Position numbers and translations under genes: made by a program
NCBI RefSeq assembly: GCF_015160875.1
Contig: NZ_CP063374.1
Coordinates: 1,426,001 to 1,490,000, forward strand
DNA: 64,000 bases
Source: Streptomyces chromofuscus
GTDB taxonomy: Bacteria; Actinomycetota; Actinomycetes; Streptomycetales; Streptomycetaceae
Direction of reading: 5' to 3'
The notes under the pieces: generated by a model
Told to the model about the DNA's origin: nothing
Seen by the model: the letters and a program-made list of their open reading frames with translations, nothing else
Database searches by the model: none
Shown here: in pieces, positions 1 to 10,709 of the stretch
Numbering within the stretch: position 1 is the stretch's first letter
How the letters are laid out: every line of letters begins with the position of its first letter

Positions 1-265
1 CGTGCCTGAGGCCGTAGCGGGCGCGCAGCGCGTCCGAGCGCTCGGCGTCCAGCTCGGCGGGCACACGGATCTCGATGCGTACGAGATCCCGTTCGAGGGC
101 CGTCTCCAGGACCCGGGCCACCTTGAAGCGGCTGACGCCGAACTCCTCCGCGATCTGGATCTTGGACTTGCCCTCGAGGTAGAAGCGGCGGGCCATGGCC
201 GCCGCCTGCACCAGCTCTGCGGGTCCCATCCGCATGGCTGACCGGCCCGCCGACATACCCGACAC
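1..265 (-). CDS. SorC/DeoR-type sugar-responsive transcriptional regulator, N-terminal part (cut by window start)
   Basis: Only the N-terminal 88 or so residues lie in the window; the gene continues past base 1. The visible part is a DNA-binding domain: an ARRFYLEGKSKIQIAEE segment followed by the recognition-like GVSRFKVARVL, which is the usual opening of SorC-family regulators. Such proteins normally carry a C-terminal sugar-phosphate-binding domain, which is not visible here. The start is ambiguous. GTG at 265 has the best ribosome site (GAGGAG at 272-277, 6 nt away). In-frame alternatives are ATG 256, ATG 235, GTG 289 and ATG 310. It lies downstream of rpe on the same strand, behind a small hairpin, so it may be separately transcribed. 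The family call is fairly firm; the effector is unknown. Confidence 0.75.
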   Translation of the reverse strand, partial: MSGMSAGRSAMRMGPAELVQAAAMARRFYLEGKSKIQIAEEFGVSRFKVARVLETALERDLVRIEIRVPAELDAERSDALRARYGLRH

Positions 266-345
266 GGCGATCTCCTCACTGCTGTTCACACTCTGGGTTC
301 GCCGTTCATCCTTGCAGATGCGGCGCGCTTGATCAGCCCTGCTGG

Positions 346-362
346 GCGCCCGACGGGCGCCG
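346..362 (-). terminator. Small GC-rich hairpin after rpe
   Basis: GGCGCCC (346-352), loop GAC, GGGCGCC (356-362): a 7-bp perfect stem between the rpe stop codon and the regulator. There is no T-tract, which is common for actinomycete terminators. It is weak evidence on its own. Confidence 0.35.
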
Positions 363-378
363 TTCACGTAACCGTGGC

Positions 379-1065
379 TCAGTGGTCGCACGCCCATGCC
401 GCGTGCTTCGTCGCGGCCTCCGACTTGGTGCGCAGGGCACGCACCGCGGCGGCCGGGTCGTCGGCCCCGTACACGGCGGAACCGGCCACGAAGACATCGG
501 CGCCCGCCTCCGCGCAGCGCTCGATCGTCGCGTCCGAGACCCCGCCGTCGACCTGGAGCCACAGTTCCAGGCCGTGCTTGCCGATCAGTTCACGGGTGCG
601 GCGGATCTTCGGCAGCATGATGTCGAGGAACGCCTGCCCGCCGAAGCCGGGCTCGACCGTCATGATCAGCAGCATGTCGAGCTCGGGCAGCAGATCCTCG
701 TACGGCTCGATGGGCGTCGCCGGCTTCAGCGCCATCGACGCGCGCGCGCCCTTGGCCCGGATCTCCCGGGCCAGCCGTACCGGCGCGGCGGCCGCCTCGA
801 CGTGGAAGGTGACCGAGGAAGCACCCGCCTCGACGTACTGAGGGGCCCACCGATCGGGGGCCTCGATCATCAGATGGCAGTCCAGCGGGATGTCCGTCGC
901 ACGGGCCAGCGACTCCACGATCGGCACACCGAGCGTGAGGTTCGGGACGAAATGGTTGTCCATGACGTCGACATGGAGCCAGTCGGCCCCTTCGACCGCC
1001 CGCGCCTCGTCGGCGAGACGGGCGAAGTCGGCGGACAGGATGCTGGGGTTGATCTGCACGGCCAT
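379..1065 (-). CDS. rpe: Ribulose-phosphate 3-epimerase
   Basis: The 228-residue protein interconverts D-ribulose 5-phosphate and D-xylulose 5-phosphate in the pentose phosphate pathway; it is cytosolic. It has the full family signature on a TIM-barrel length: [10 protein letters not shown] at 5-14, [12 protein letters not shown] at 31-42 with D33 as one catalytic acid, HLMIE at 64-68, VEPGFGGQ at 137-144, VDGGV at 172-176 with the second catalytic Asp, and AGSAVYG near 194 for phosphate binding. The length is normal. It is the last gene of a probable fmt-rsmB-rpe transcript, 82 nt after rsmB. The C-terminal tail ending HAAWACDH is not part of the catalytic core. Identification is secure. Confidence 0.95.
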   Translation of the reverse strand: MAVQINPSILSADFARLADEARAVEGADWLHVDVMDNHFVPNLTLGVPIVESLARATDIPLDCHLMIEAPDRWAPQYVEAGASSVTFHVEAAAAPVRLAREIRAKGARASMALKPATPIEPYEDLLPELDMLLIMTVEPGFGGQAFLDIMLPKIRRTRELIGKHGLELWLQVDGGVSDATIERCAEAGADVFVAGSAVYGADDPAAAVRALRTKSEAATKHAAWACDH

Positions 1066-1147
1066 GCCCCAAGCGTATGCGCTGCGCCGCGCTCGGGGGG
1101 CCGGGGGTTGAGAAGCGCGGGAAGGGCACTGCGGCCGGCCGACGGCC

Positions 1148-2566
1148 TCAGCCGGTCCGCCGGACGATCGCCAGATACATGGCGTCCGTCCCGTGCAGAT
1201 GCGGCCACAGCTGTACGTCGGGTCCGTCGCCGAGTCCCGGCACGTCCGGCAGCAGCGGCCGGGCGTCGACCAGTTCCGCGGCCGGGAACTGTTTGAGCAC
1301 GTCGGCGACCACGGCCCGGGTCTCCGCGAGGTGCGGCGAGCACGTGGCGTACCCGACGACTCCGCCGACCCGCACGGACTCCAGGGCGCTGCGCAGCAGC
1401 CCGCGCTGGAGCGGGGCGAACCCGTCGAGGTCGTCCGGGCGGCGCCGCCAGCGGGCCTCGGGCCGCCGGCGCAGCGCGCCGAGCCCGGTGCAGGGCACGT
1501 CCATCAGCACGCGGTCGAACGCACCGGGGCGCCACGGCGGCCGGGTCCCGTCGGCGGCGATGACCTGGTACGGCCCGGGGTTGCCGTGCAGCGCCTTCGC
1601 CACCAGCCCCGCCCGGTGCGGCTGCTTCTCCGAGGCGAGCAGCAGGGCTCCCCGCTCGGCGGCGAGCGCGGCGAGCAGCGCCGCCTTGCCGCCCGGCCCG
1701 GCACACCCGTCCAGCCACTTCTCGTCGGGCCCCTCGAGCGGCGCGTTCGCGAGGGCCAGCGCGACCAGCTGACTGCCCTCGTCCTGCACGCCGGCCCGGC
1801 CCTCCCGCACGGCCTCGACGGCCCCGGGCTCCCCGCCCTCGGTGAGCCGCACCGCGTACGGCGACCAGCGACCCGGCACGGCGGCGTCCTCACGCAGCAG
1901 TTCCTCGGTCGTGGCCCGGCCCGGCCGCGCGACCAGTGTCACCTCCGGCCGCTCGTTGTCGGCCGCCAGCAGCTGCTCGATGCCGGCCCGGCCGCCGCCG
2001 AGCGAGTCCCACAGCGCGGAGACGACCCAGCGCGGGTGCGAGTGCACGACGGCGAGATGGTCCTCGGGGTCCTCGTCGTAGGGCGGCGCGACCCGCTCCA
2101 GCCACCCGTCGAGATCGTGCTGGGCGACCTTGCGCAGGACGGCGTTCACGAACTTGGCGCGCCCGTCGCCGAGCACGACCCGGGCCAGCTCCACGGTGGC
2201 GGACACGGCGGCGTGCGAGGGGATCCGCGTCCCGAGCAACTGGTGCGCACCGAGGCTGAGCACGTCCAGGACCGGCGGATCGACCTCCCGCAGCGGACGG
2301 TCCACGCACTCCGCGATCACGGCGTCGTACGTCCCCTGGCGCCGCAGCGTCCCGTACACCAGCTCGGTCGCCAGCGCCGCGTCCCGCCCGTCGAAGTCCT
2401 CGCGCTCCCGTGCCTTGCGCAGCAGCGGCGGCAGCACCAGGTTGGCGTACGCGTCCCTCTCGTCGACGGCCCGCAGCGCCTCGAAGGCGAGGATGCGGAC
2501 GGGATCCTTCTTGGGCCGCCGATAGGGCTTGCCGGGTTTGCGGGGCCGACGGGAGGTGTCGCTCAC
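1148..2566 (-). CDS. rsmB: 16S rRNA m5C967 methyltransferase RsmB (Sun/Fmu family)
   Basis: The 472-residue protein is an AdoMet-dependent RNA cytosine-C5 methyltransferase. An extremely basic tail (1-20) precedes a NusB-like RNA-binding domain (about 22-160), and the Rossmann methyltransferase domain occupies about 210-470. Visible motifs are the SAM-binding DGCAGPGGK (286-294), motif [10 protein letters not shown] (356-363) and motif VI YATCSPH (406-412); the two cysteines (C359 and C409) are the conserved pair used for covalent catalysis and product release. By homology the target is C967 of 16S rRNA (E. coli numbering). It lies between fmt and rpe, as in many actinomycetes, giving a translation-initiation cluster. 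Length and motifs are normal. Confidence 0.93.
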   Translation of the reverse strand: MSDTSRRPRKPGKPYRRPKKDPVRILAFEALRAVDERDAYANLVLPPLLRKAREREDFDGRDAALATELVYGTLRRQGTYDAVIAECVDRPLREVDPPVLDVLSLGAHQLLGTRIPSHAAVSATVELARVVLGDGRAKFVNAVLRKVAQHDLDGWLERVAPPYDEDPEDHLAVVHSHPRWVVSALWDSLGGGRAGIEQLLAADNERPEVTLVARPGRATTEELLREDAAVPGRWSPYAVRLTEGGEPGAVEAVREGRAGVQDEGSQLVALALANAPLEGPDEKWLDGCAGPGGKAALLAALAAERGALLLASEKQPHRAGLVAKALHGNPGPYQVIAADGTRPPWRPGAFDRVLMDVPCTGLGALRRRPEARWRRRPDDLDGFAPLQRGLLRSALESVRVGGVVGYATCSPHLAETRAVVADVLKQFPAAELVDARPLLPDVPGLGDGPDVQLWPHLHGTDAMYLAIVRRTG

Positions 2567-2635
2567 GTAAAGGTGCTCCGGGTTTCTGTATACGGTGTGC
2601 GGCCCAGCGTACGTCGATCGGCCGCCGGCGGGGGA

Positions 2636-3568
2636 TCAGCCCCCGAGCGTCTCACCGTCCGCGATCCGCACTCCGCGCGCCCAGTCCGCCGCCCGCATCG
2701 GCTTCTTGCCCTGGCCCTGCACCCACAGCAGCTCGACGGCGTGCGAGCCGGTCCCGACGTACACGTTGTTCTTCCCGGCGGACAGCCGCCCCGGGGCGAG
2801 ATCCGTGCGGTCGGGCACGAGCGCGACCTGCACGAGCTTGAGCCGCTCGCCACGGAAGGCGGTCCAGGCGCCGGGCGCCGGGGTGCAGCCGCGCACCACC
2901 CGGTCGACGCGCAGGGCGGGGGTCGCCCAGTCGACCCGGGCGTCCTCGACGGTGATCTTCGGCGCGAGGGTCACGCCGTCGGCGGGCTGCGGGACGGCCT
3001 TCACGGTGCCGTCGGCGATGCCGTCCATGGTCGCGGCGAGCAGCCCGGCGCCGGCGAAGGCGAGCCGGGTCAGCAGGTCCCCGCTGGTGTCGGTGGGGCG
3101 AATGGTCTCGGTCACGGTGCCGTAGACCGGCCCCGAGTCGAGCCCCTCCTCGATGAGGAACGTCGAGGCGCCCGTGATCTCGTCGCCCGCCATGAGGGCG
3201 TGCTGCACGGGCGCGGCGCCGCGCCAGGCGGGCAGCAGCGAGAAGTGCAGGTTGACCCAGCCGTGGGTGGGGATGTCGAGGGCGACACGGGGCAGCAGCG
3301 CGCCGTAGGCGACGACGGGGCAGCAGTCGGGGCCGATCTCCCGCAGCCGCTCCAGGAACTCCGGCTCCCGGGGCCTGACGGGCTTCAGCACCTCGATGCC
3401 GGCCTCCTCGGCCCGCTCCGCCACCGGAGAGGCGACCAGCCTGCGACCCCGCCCGGCCGGCGCGTCGGGGCGCGTGACGACGGCGACCACCTCGTGCCGC
3501 CCGGAGTCGAGCAGGGCGTCCAGAGCGGGAACAGCGACCTCGGGGGTACCGGCGAAGACGAGCTTCAT
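2636..3568 (-). CDS. fmt: Methionyl-tRNA formyltransferase
   Basis: The 310-residue protein formylates initiator Met-tRNA using 10-formyltetrahydrofolate. The start is the ATG at 3568, because the family N-terminus ([16 protein letters not shown]) begins there; the open frame extends 16 codons further upstream without family similarity. The catalytic [15 protein letters not shown] segment, with the conserved Asn and His, is intact, and the C-terminal OB-like tRNA-binding domain follows ([14 protein letters not shown], then the KLVQ region). Its stop is 69 nt upstream of rsmB, and it is probably the first gene of the fmt-rsmB-rpe unit. Identification is secure. Confidence 0.95.
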   Translation of the reverse strand: MKLVFAGTPEVAVPALDALLDSGRHEVVAVVTRPDAPAGRGRRLVASPVAERAEEAGIEVLKPVRPREPEFLERLREIGPDCCPVVAYGALLPRVALDIPTHGWVNLHFSLLPAWRGAAPVQHALMAGDEITGASTFLIEEGLDSGPVYGTVTETIRPTDTSGDLLTRLAFAGAGLLAATMDGIADGTVKAVPQPADGVTLAPKITVEDARVDWATPALRVDRVVRGCTPAPGAWTAFRGERLKLVQVALVPDRTDLAPGRLSAGKNNVYVGTGSHAVELLWVQGQGKKPMRAADWARGVRIADGETLGG

Positions 3569-3749
3569 GTGCGGACACGGGCCTCTCGGCTGGGGGTGGT
3601 CGGGGGCAACGCACAAGTCTAGGAGCCCTCGACGACGCCGACGACGAGCAACCCCCCGCCGCGGAGGTCAACCTCGCACCCGACTCTCACCCGGCGGGGA
3701 CCGAGTGACGCCGGGGCGGGAGTGCAAGGGAGAGCACCTGAGCCCACCA

Positions 3750-3810
3750 CAGAGCACCGGACGCCTGCGACAGAGCACCGCAGAGCACCGCAGAGCAGAG
3801 CAGGGCACCG
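3750..3810. repeat. Short imperfect decamer repeats (CAGAGCACCG)
   Basis: CAGAGCACCG occurs at 3750-3759, 3771-3780 and 3781-3790, followed by the degenerate CAGAGCAGAG-CAGGGCACCG (3791-3810). It lies in the 410-bp divergent spacer between fmt and the helix-turn-helix gene, which otherwise holds only the inverted repeat at 3900 and a hairpin at 3924. Function is unknown. Confidence 0.6.
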
Positions 3811-3899
3811 GAGGAACACCCCGCCGCGCACCGCGGCCGGGGACGGCGCGCGCATATGCTCCCGCGCCCCCACACCGTGACCACGGGAGGGCAGACGCG

Positions 3900-4521
<622 letters not shown>

Positions 4522-4544
4522 CCCCCATCCCGGCTGCCAGACCC

Positions 4545-4569
4545 GCCCTCCCGGCGTGACCGGGAGGGC
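4545..4569. terminator. Bidirectional terminator between the helix-turn-helix gene and priA
   Basis: GCCCTCCCGG (4545-4554), loop CGTGA, CCGGGAGGGC (4560-4569): a perfect 10-bp stem in the 91-bp gap between two converging genes, so it can serve both. Confidence 0.7.
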
Positions 4570-4612
4570 AGCCGTGCGGCTCGAGAAACCGCCCCCAGCC
4601 GGACGGGCCCGC

Positions 4613-6766
4613 TCAGCCGATGTCGGGCGGATCGATCCGCACCCACACCGCCGCCCCGGTCCCCCGTGCCATCCGCGCCGCCTGAGCGGCCTTCAGGGCG
4701 GCCGCCAGCGCGGCTCCCCGCCCCGGTGGCACCCGGATCAGCGCCCGCACCCACTGCTCCCCCGCCGGCGGCGCCCCCGCACGCCGCGACCGCCCGGCCG
4801 CGACCGGCGTGACGGGCAGCGGCACGGGCCCCAACACCTCGGCCTCCGCAGGCAGTTCGACCATTCCCAGGAACTCGGCGACCGCCTCCGCCGCCCCCGA
4901 CACCGCCGCCATCCGCGACACCGGAGGAAAGCCCAGCTCGGCGCGCTCCGCCAGCTCCCGCACCGCGTGCCCCACGGGGTCCCACCGCACCAGGGCCTGC
5001 ACGGGCCGCAGCGTCGGCTCGGCGACGACGACCACGGTTCCCCCGTCGCCCTGCGGCCGTACCAGCGCTGCGGCGCCGATCCAGCGCCGCAGCGCGTCCT
5101 CACCGGCCCGCAGATCGGGCCGCCCGAGCATGGCCCACCCGTCGAGCAGCAACGCCGCCGCGTACCCGCCCTCGGCGACGGGCTCGGCCCCCGGTGTGCT
5201 CACCACCAGCGCCGGCGCCCCGGGCACGGTGTCCAGCACGTGCTCCCGCCCGGAGGTCCGCACGGGCACTGCGGGAAACGCCCGCCCCAGCTCCTCGGCG
5301 GTGCGCCGCGCCCCCACGACCTGCGCCCGCAACCGGAACGCGCCGCACTCCGGGCAGTGCCAGGAGCTCTCCTCGCGCCCGCACCACCCGCAGCGCAGCG
5401 CCCCGGCGTCCTGGGCCTGCAGCGGCCCGGCGCAGTGCCGGCACCGCGCGGGCGCCCGGCACTGCGCACAGGCCATCCGCGGCACGTACCCGCGCCGCGG
5501 CACCTGCACGAGCACCGGCCCGTGCCGCAGCCCGTCACGGACCACCTGCCAGGCGAGGGTCGGCAGCCGGGCGGCCCGCGCGGCCTCGTCCCGCGCCAGC
5601 TCCTGGTCCCCCACGGTCCTGATCAGCGGAGCGGCGGCACGTACCTGCTCCCGCACGGCGACCAGCGGGCTCGCCCAGCCGCTCTCCACCAGCTGCGCGG
5701 CCTCCACGGTGCAGCTCCAACTGCCCAGCAGGAAGGCGCACTTGTCCTGGGCGGCGCGCAGCAGCAGCACGTCCCGGGCATGCGGCTGCGGCGCGTGCTG
5801 CTCGCTGTGGCTGTCGTCCCCGTCGTCCCAGACGGCGACCAGCCCGAGGTCCTGGACGGGCGCGAACATGGCGGCCCGCGTGCCCACCACGGCCCGCACC
5901 GACCCGCGCCGCACGGCGAGCCACTCCCGGTACCGCTTCTCGGGCCCCGCGTCGGCCGTCAACAAGGCGTGCCGCCCCTCACCCAGGAGGGCCGTCAACG
6001 CGGCGTCGAGCCGGGAAGCCGTCCGGCCATCCGGTACGACAACCAGCGCGCCGCGTCCCGAGGCCAGGGTCGCGGCGACGGCGCGGGCCAGCTCCGCGCT
6101 CCACTCGGGCCCGGGAAGGGCGTTCCACACCGCCCGTGGAGCGCCCCCCGAGGCCAGCGCCTCCAGGAACGCGGCCCCCCGTTCGTAACGCGTCCAGGAG
6201 CCCGCGGCGGGCGCCGGGGGCGGGGGCAGCGGCGCGGGCGACGGCCGCTGCTCGGCGCGGGCGCTGCGCGGCGGCACGGCGAGCTGCAGCACATCGGCGA
6301 GGCTTCCGGCGTACCGGTCGGCCACGGCCCGGGCCAGGCCCAGCAGTTCCTCGCTCAGCACCGGCTCCGGCGACACGACCTGGGCCAGCGCCGCCAGCGG
6401 CCCCGAGTAGTCGGACTCGGCGAGCCGCTCGACGAGGAACCCGTCGATCAGGCCGCCGCCCTCGCGCCGCCCCTCCCGCACACGATGCCGCCCGGCCCCG
6501 AAACGCACCCGCACCCGCACGCCGGGCTGCGCGTCGGCGTCGAGCTCCTCGGGCACGGCGTAGTCGAAGTACCGGTCGAGATGGAGCACGCCCTTGTCCA
6601 CGAGCACGCGGGCGACGGGCAGGTCCCTGGCCAGCGCGGCCCCTCGCCACGTACGCGGCTTGGCGCGGGGGGCCCTGGCCTTGCGGACGCTCTCCCGGAT
6701 GAACGCGAGCTGCTCCGGCGGCGCGCCCTCCGCGCCCCCGTCCCCCGGGCTGTTCTCGCTGCTCAC
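4613..6766 (-). CDS. priA: Actinobacterial PriA (primosomal protein N'), probably without helicase activity
   Basis: This 717-residue protein is the actinobacterial form of the replication-restart protein PriA. The N-terminal DNA-binding domain is present (LPVARVLVDKGVLHLDRYFDYAVPEEL) and so is the zinc-binding insert with eight cysteines (CAQCRAPARCRHC, then CGWCGREESSWHCPEC). The helicase core keeps the fold landmarks (VVVPDGRTASRLDAAL, VVGTRAAMFAPVQDLGL) but lacks a P-loop: the Walker A position reads WNALPGPEWSAE, and the DEEH box reads WDDGDDSHSE. Loss of these motifs is known for actinobacterial PriA and implies no ATP-driven unwinding. The start is GTG 6766; its ribosome site is weak, and another in-frame GTG lies farther upstream. 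It lies downstream of metK beyond a terminator. Confidence 0.88.
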   Translation of the reverse strand: MSSENSPGDGGAEGAPPEQLAFIRESVRKARAPRAKPRTWRGAALARDLPVARVLVDKGVLHLDRYFDYAVPEELDADAQPGVRVRVRFGAGRHRVREGRREGGGLIDGFLVERLAESDYSGPLAALAQVVSPEPVLSEELLGLARAVADRYAGSLADVLQLAVPPRSARAEQRPSPAPLPPPPAPAAGSWTRYERGAAFLEALASGGAPRAVWNALPGPEWSAELARAVAATLASGRGALVVVPDGRTASRLDAALTALLGEGRHALLTADAGPEKRYREWLAVRRGSVRAVVGTRAAMFAPVQDLGLVAVWDDGDDSHSEQHAPQPHARDVLLLRAAQDKCAFLLGSWSCTVEAAQLVESGWASPLVAVREQVRAAAPLIRTVGDQELARDEAARAARLPTLAWQVVRDGLRHGPVLVQVPRRGYVPRMACAQCRAPARCRHCAGPLQAQDAGALRCGWCGREESSWHCPECGAFRLRAQVVGARRTAEELGRAFPAVPVRTSGREHVLDTVPGAPALVVSTPGAEPVAEGGYAAALLLDGWAMLGRPDLRAGEDALRRWIGAAALVRPQGDGGTVVVVAEPTLRPVQALVRWDPVGHAVRELAERAELGFPPVSRMAAVSGAAEAVAEFLGMVELPAEAEVLGPVPLPVTPVAAGRSRRAGAPPAGEQWVRALIRVPPGRGAALAAALKAAQAARMARGTGAAVWVRIDPPDIG

Positions 6767-6971
6767 GCTTGCATTCTTACCAAACCCCACTGACAACCGA
6801 CGCCGGCCGGGGACCACGCCGGCCGCCGCGACGCCGCTCCTTGCGAGGCCGAGGCGGCGCCGATACGCGTTCCAGTCTCGAAGTCCGAGGCCTTCGCACC
6901 GGGAGATCACGGCCGGCGGAGCGGCCCGGCCCTGGGCGACCCGCTTCCCGCCGCGGGCCCGGCACGCACCG

Positions 6972-7001
6972 AGGCCCGGTTCCCCGCGGGGAACCGGGCC
7001 T
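6972..7001 (-). terminator. metK terminator
   Basis: AGGCCCGGTTCCC pairs with GGGAACCGGGCCT around the tetraloop CGCG, a perfect 13-bp stem located 21 bp past the metK stop codon. Confidence 0.75.
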
Positions 7002-7022
7002 CTCGAGGCGCCGAGGAAGTGC

Positions 7023-8231
7023 TTACAGACCCGCGGCCGCGCGCAGCGCGTCCACGCGGTCCGTGCGCTCCCAGGTGAAGTCCGGAAGCTCACGGCCGAA
7101 GTGGCCGTACGCCGCGGTCTGGGCGTAGATCGGGCGGAGCAGGTCCAGGTCGCGGATGATCGCGGCCGGACGGAGGTCGAAGACCTCCTCGATCGCCTTC
7201 TCGATCTTCTCGGTCTCGACCTTGTGGGTGCCGAAGGTCTCGACGAACAGACCGACGGGCTCGGCCTTGCCGATGGCGTAGGCCACCTGGACCTCGCAGC
7301 GGGACGCGAGGCCCGCGGCGACGACGTTCTTGGCGACCCAGCGCATCGCGTACGCCGCCGAGCGGTCCACCTTGGACGGGTCCTTGCCGGAGAAGGCGCC
7401 GCCGCCGTGGCGGGCCATGCCGCCGTAGGTGTCGATGATGATCTTGCGGCCGGTGAGGCCGGCGTCACCCATCGGGCCACCGATCTCGAAGCGGCCGGTG
7501 GGGTTGACCAGCAGGCGGTAGCCCTCGGTGTCGAGCTTGATGCCGTCGTCGAGGAGCGCCTTCAGCTCCGGCTCCACGACGAACTCGCGGATGTCGGGCG
7601 CGAGCAGGGACTCCAGGTCGATGTCGCTGGCGTGCTGCGAGGAGACGACCACCGTGTCCAGGCGGACGGCCTTGTCGCCGTCGTACTCGATGGTGACCTG
7701 CGTCTTGCCGTCCGGGCGCAGGTAGGGGATCGTGCCGTTCTTGCGCACGTCCGACAGGCGCTTCGACAGGCGGTGCGCCAGGAAGATCGGCAGCGGCATC
7801 AGCGTCGGCGTCTCGTCCGAGGCGTAGCCGAACATCAGGCCCTGGTCACCGGCGCCCTGCCGGTCCAGCTCGTCGTCGTCGCCCTCGACCCGGCTCTCGT
7901 ACGCCGTGTCCACACCCTGCGCGATGTCCGGGGACTGCGCGCCGATCGACACCGAGACACCGCAGGAGGCGCCGTCGAAGCCCTTCTTGGAGGAGTCGTA
8001 GCCGATCTCCAGGATCTTGTCCCGGACCAGCTGCGGGATCGGTGCGTAGGCCTTGGTCGTGACCTCGCCGGCCACGTGCACCAGACCGGTCGTGATCAGG
8101 GTCTCGACGGCGACCCGGGACGTCGGGTCCTCGCGCAGAAGCGCGTCGAGGATGGTGTCGCTGATCTGGTCAGCGATCTTGTCGGGGTGACCCTCGGTCA
8201 CGGACTCCGAGGTGAACAGGCGACGGGACAC
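7023..8231 (-). CDS. metK: S-adenosylmethionine synthase
   Basis: The 402-residue protein makes S-adenosylmethionine from methionine and ATP. The signature segments are complete: [17 protein letters not shown] near the start (ATP and Mg), [15 protein letters not shown] (about 122-137), and [19 protein letters not shown] near 275 (the glycine-rich P-loop-like signature and K+ site). The start is GTG 8231, preceded by AGGGAG 4 nt away; the frame upstream is open but not family-like. The length matches the usual 400 or so. It lies between coaBC and priA, and a strong hairpin follows the gene. The 238-bp upstream spacer shows no structure I can assign to a known SAM riboswitch class. Confidence 0.97.
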   Translation of the reverse strand: MSRRLFTSESVTEGHPDKIADQISDTILDALLREDPTSRVAVETLITTGLVHVAGEVTTKAYAPIPQLVRDKILEIGYDSSKKGFDGASCGVSVSIGAQSPDIAQGVDTAYESRVEGDDDELDRQGAGDQGLMFGYASDETPTLMPLPIFLAHRLSKRLSDVRKNGTIPYLRPDGKTQVTIEYDGDKAVRLDTVVVSSQHASDIDLESLLAPDIREFVVEPELKALLDDGIKLDTEGYRLLVNPTGRFEIGGPMGDAGLTGRKIIIDTYGGMARHGGGAFSGKDPSKVDRSAAYAMRWVAKNVVAAGLASRCEVQVAYAIGKAEPVGLFVETFGTHKVETEKIEKAIEEVFDLRPAAIIRDLDLLRPIYAQTAAYGHFGRELPDFTWERTDRVDALRAAAGL

Positions 8232-8469
8232 AACGCTCCCTGGGGTTGCAGCGGCTGCTGGCTGATCATGTGTGGACGGGACGGGAGCTGCGCCCGCCGA
8301 CGTCCGCCCACAGTTTATCGGTCGCTCTCCGCCGCCGGGGCACCGTCTCGCCTCTCGGGAGCCCTGTGACCTGCGGCACGGGCATTCTGCCCAATAAGCG
8401 GCGATGTTGGCCAGGGGCGCCACACCGGCAATGTGCGGGGTGACGGGCGCCGCGCGGGCCCGGTCACCG

Positions 8470-9675
8470 TCACCCCAGACGCTTCGCCACCAGGTCCCAG
8501 ACGGTGTCGGCCAGCGCTTCCTTCGGGCCGTACGGCACCGGGGTCTCACTGCCGTCGACGCCCAGCACCACCGCTTCGTTCTCTTCCGAGCCGAAGGTCT
8601 TGCGCTCGCCGACCTCGTTCACGACGAGGAGGTCGCAGCCCTTGCGCTCCAGCTTCCTGCGACCGTTGGCGAGGACGTCGTCGGTCTCGGCGGCGAAGCC
8701 GACGATCACCTGGCCCGGGCGGGCGCGGTCGGCCGAGATCTCCGCGAGGATGTCCGGATTCCTGACCAGCACGACCGGTTCCGGGTCCTGGCCGTCCCGC
8801 TTCTTGATCTTCCCGGCCGCGTACGTCGCCGGGCGGAAGTCGGCGACCGCGGCGGCCATGACGACCGCGTCGGCGTCCGCGGCCGCCTTCAGCACCGCCT
8901 CACGCAGCTGCACGGCCGTGCCGACCTGGACGACGTCCACGCCCGCCGGGTCGGGCAGACCGGTGGTGTTGGCGGCGACCAGCGTGACGCGCGCGCCCCG
9001 GGCGGCGGCCGTGCGCGCGAGGGCGTAGCCCTGCTTGCCGGAGGAGCGGTTGCCGAGGAAGCGGACAGGGTCCAGCGGCTCCCGGGTGCCGCCGGCGCTG
9101 ACGACGACGTGGCGGCCCCGCAGGTCGGGCTCGGTGACACCGCGCGCCAGCACGCGGCGGCAGACCTCGAAGATCTCGGCGGGCTCGGGCAGCCGGCCCT
9201 TGCCGGTGTCGACGCCGGTGAGGCGGCCGACGGCGGGCTCGATGACGACGGCGCCCCGGCGGCGCAGCGTCGCGACGTTCTCCTGGGTGGCCGGGTGCTC
9301 CCACATCTCGGTGTGCATGGCGGGGGCGAAGACGACCGGACAGCGGGCCGTGAGCAGGGTGTTCGTCAGCAGGTCGTCGGCGAGGCCGTGGGCGGCCCTG
9401 GCGAGCATGTCTGCGGTGGCCGGGGCGACGACCACCAAGTCGGCCTGCTGGCCGATGCGGACGTGCGGGACCTCGTGGACGTCCGCCCAGACCTCCGTGG
9501 AGACGGGGTGGCCGGAGAGCGCGGACCAGGTCGCGGCGCCGACGAAGTGCAGCGCGGAGGCGGTGGGGACGACGCGCACGTCGTGGCCCGACTCTGTCAG
9601 CCGCCGCAGCAGCTCGCAGGCCTTGTACGCGGCGATGCCACCGCTGACCCCCAGAACGACCTTGGGCTTGTCCAC
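8470..9675 (-). CDS. coaBC: Bifunctional phosphopantothenoylcysteine decarboxylase/synthase (CoaBC, Dfp)
   Basis: The 401-residue protein performs two consecutive steps of coenzyme A synthesis. The N-terminal FMN-dependent CoaC domain (about 1-185) starts [13 protein letters not shown] and carries PAMHTEMW, the PxMNxxMW motif in the His-for-Asn form I recall from other actinobacteria. The C-terminal CoaB domain (about 190-401) carries [11 protein letters not shown], the [12 protein letters not shown] nucleotide-binding segment and the conserved lysine motif AAGKIKK. GTG 9675 is chosen because GGGGAG lies 5 nt upstream and the family N-terminus starts there. It follows rpoZ after a strong terminator, so it may have its own promoter in 9676-9722. 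Confidence 0.95.
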   Translation of the reverse strand: MDKPKVVLGVSGGIAAYKACELLRRLTESGHDVRVVPTASALHFVGAATWSALSGHPVSTEVWADVHEVPHVRIGQQADLVVVAPATADMLARAAHGLADDLLTNTLLTARCPVVFAPAMHTEMWEHPATQENVATLRRRGAVVIEPAVGRLTGVDTGKGRLPEPAEIFEVCRRVLARGVTEPDLRGRHVVVSAGGTREPLDPVRFLGNRSSGKQGYALARTAAARGARVTLVAANTTGLPDPAGVDVVQVGTAVQLREAVLKAAADADAVVMAAAVADFRPATYAAGKIKKRDGQDPEPVVLVRNPDILAEISADRARPGQVIVGFAAETDDVLANGRRKLERKGCDLLVVNEVGERKTFGSEENEAVVLGVDGSETPVPYGPKEALADTVWDLVAKRLG

Positions 9676-9722
9676 CGTCTCTCCCCGGACTCGACATGTA
9701 CCGCGTACGCGTCTATGACACA

Positions 9723-9757
9723 CCACAGGCCCGGCAGTCGCGCTGCCGGGCCTGTGG
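9723..9757 (-). terminator. rpoZ terminator
   Basis: CCACAGGCCCGGCAG (9723-9737), loop TCGCG, CTGCCGGGCCTGTGG (9743-9757): a perfect 15-bp stem between the rpoZ stop and the coaBC start. Confidence 0.8.
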
Positions 9758-9808
9758 GAACAATCTGCTCGAGCAGAAAGTACTACCCAGTGGTGCTGGA
9801 TGCTGCGC

Positions 9809-10081
9809 TTACTGCGCCGGGCCCTCGACGGCCTCGGACGTCAGCAGACCCGCGTTGATCTCGCGCAGGGCGATCGAGAGCGGCTTCTCGTGGACGTGGG
9901 TGTCGACGAGCGGACCGACGTACTCGAGGAGGCCCTCGCCGAGCTGCGAGTAGTACGCGTTGATCTGGCGGGCCCGCTTGGCCGCGTAGATCACGAGGCT
10001 GTACTTCGAGTCGGTTGCCTCGAGGAGCTCGTCGATCGGCGGGTTGATGATGCCCTCGGGCGCGGAGATGGAAGAGGACAC
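9809..10081 (-). CDS. rpoZ: RNA polymerase omega subunit
   Basis: The 90-residue omega subunit helps assemble and stabilise RNA polymerase by chaperoning beta-prime. It has the family core: [20 protein letters not shown], then [19 protein letters not shown] and [10 protein letters not shown] short Ser-rich N-terminus and a C-terminal EAVEGPAQ tail frame it. The length is typical. It lies 50 bp after gmk; gmk-rpoZ pairing is very common in bacteria, so co-transcription is likely. It is followed by a strong terminator. Confidence 0.95.
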   Translation of the reverse strand: MSSSISAPEGIINPPIDELLEATDSKYSLVIYAAKRARQINAYYSQLGEGLLEYVGPLVDTHVHEKPLSIALREINAGLLTSEAVEGPAQ

Positions 10082-10131
10082 GCTCTACCTTCCGATGGAT
10101 GGGAAAGATTCAGGTTGATGATCGATCACGA

Positions 10132-10689
10132 TCACACAACCTCCATCAAGGCTAGCAGCTCACGCGCCACGTCCTCGACGGAGGTGTTGACCAGCGTCTC
10201 GTCGAACTCCGGCTCCGCCGCCAGTTCGACCTTCGCCGCGGCAAGCCGGCGCTCGATCACCTCGGGCGGCTCGGTGCCCCGGCCGGTGAGTCTGCGCACC
10301 AGCTCCTCCCAGGAGGGCGGAGCCAGGAACACCAGCTGGGCGTCGGGCATCGACTCCCGCACCTGCCGGGCACCCTGGAGGTCGATCTCCAGCAGGACGG
10401 GCTCACCCTTCTCCAGCCGCTCCAGGACGGCCGCGCGCGGCGTGCCGTAGCGGTTGCCGGCGAACTCGGCCCACTCCAGCAGCTCGCCGTTGGCGATCAG
10501 CTTGTCCATCTCCTCGTCGGTGACGAAGAAGTAGTGGACTCCGTGCTGCTCGCCGGGACGCGGCCTGCGGGTCGTGGCCGACACCGAGAGCCAGACCCCG
10601 GGGTGTTCCTTGCGCATATGGGCGACGACCGTGCTCTTGCCGACCCCGGAGGGACCGGAGAGCACGGTCAGCCGCGGACGTTCACTCAT
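10132..10689 (-). CDS. gmk: Guanylate kinase
   Basis: The 185-residue protein phosphorylates GMP and dGMP with ATP, feeding GTP and (p)ppGpp pools. It has the P-loop GPSGVGKST (12-20), the GMP-binding YFFV (residues 53-56) with [17 protein letters not shown], and [14 protein letters not shown] with the conserved DxxGA. The ATG at 10689 gives the expected short N-terminus [12 protein letters not shown]. It sits between sIHF and rpoZ. From memory this order is conserved in Streptomyces. Confidence 0.96.
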   Translation of the reverse strand: MSERPRLTVLSGPSGVGKSTVVAHMRKEHPGVWLSVSATTRRPRPGEQHGVHYFFVTDEEMDKLIANGELLEWAEFAGNRYGTPRAAVLERLEKGEPVLLEIDLQGARQVRESMPDAQLVFLAPPSWEELVRRLTGRGTEPPEVIERRLAAAKVELAAEPEFDETLVNTSVEDVARELLALMEVV

Positions 10690-10709
10690 GCAGCGATTAT
10701 TCCAGCAAT

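Noticed and set aside
1193..3622. 809-codon plus-strand frame across rsmB and fmt
   Set aside because: It spans two convincing minus-strand genes and their spacer and has no protein-like pattern, so it is a high-GC third-position artefact.
4556..6793. 745-codon plus-strand frame opposite priA
   Set aside because: Arg/Pro/His-rich shadow without motifs; priA on the other strand has a full zinc-binding and PriA core.
8232..8469. SAM riboswitch upstream of metK
   Set aside because: I could not find the helix set of SAM-I, SAM-II or SAM-IV classes in the 238-bp spacer; only ordinary GC-rich sequence is seen.
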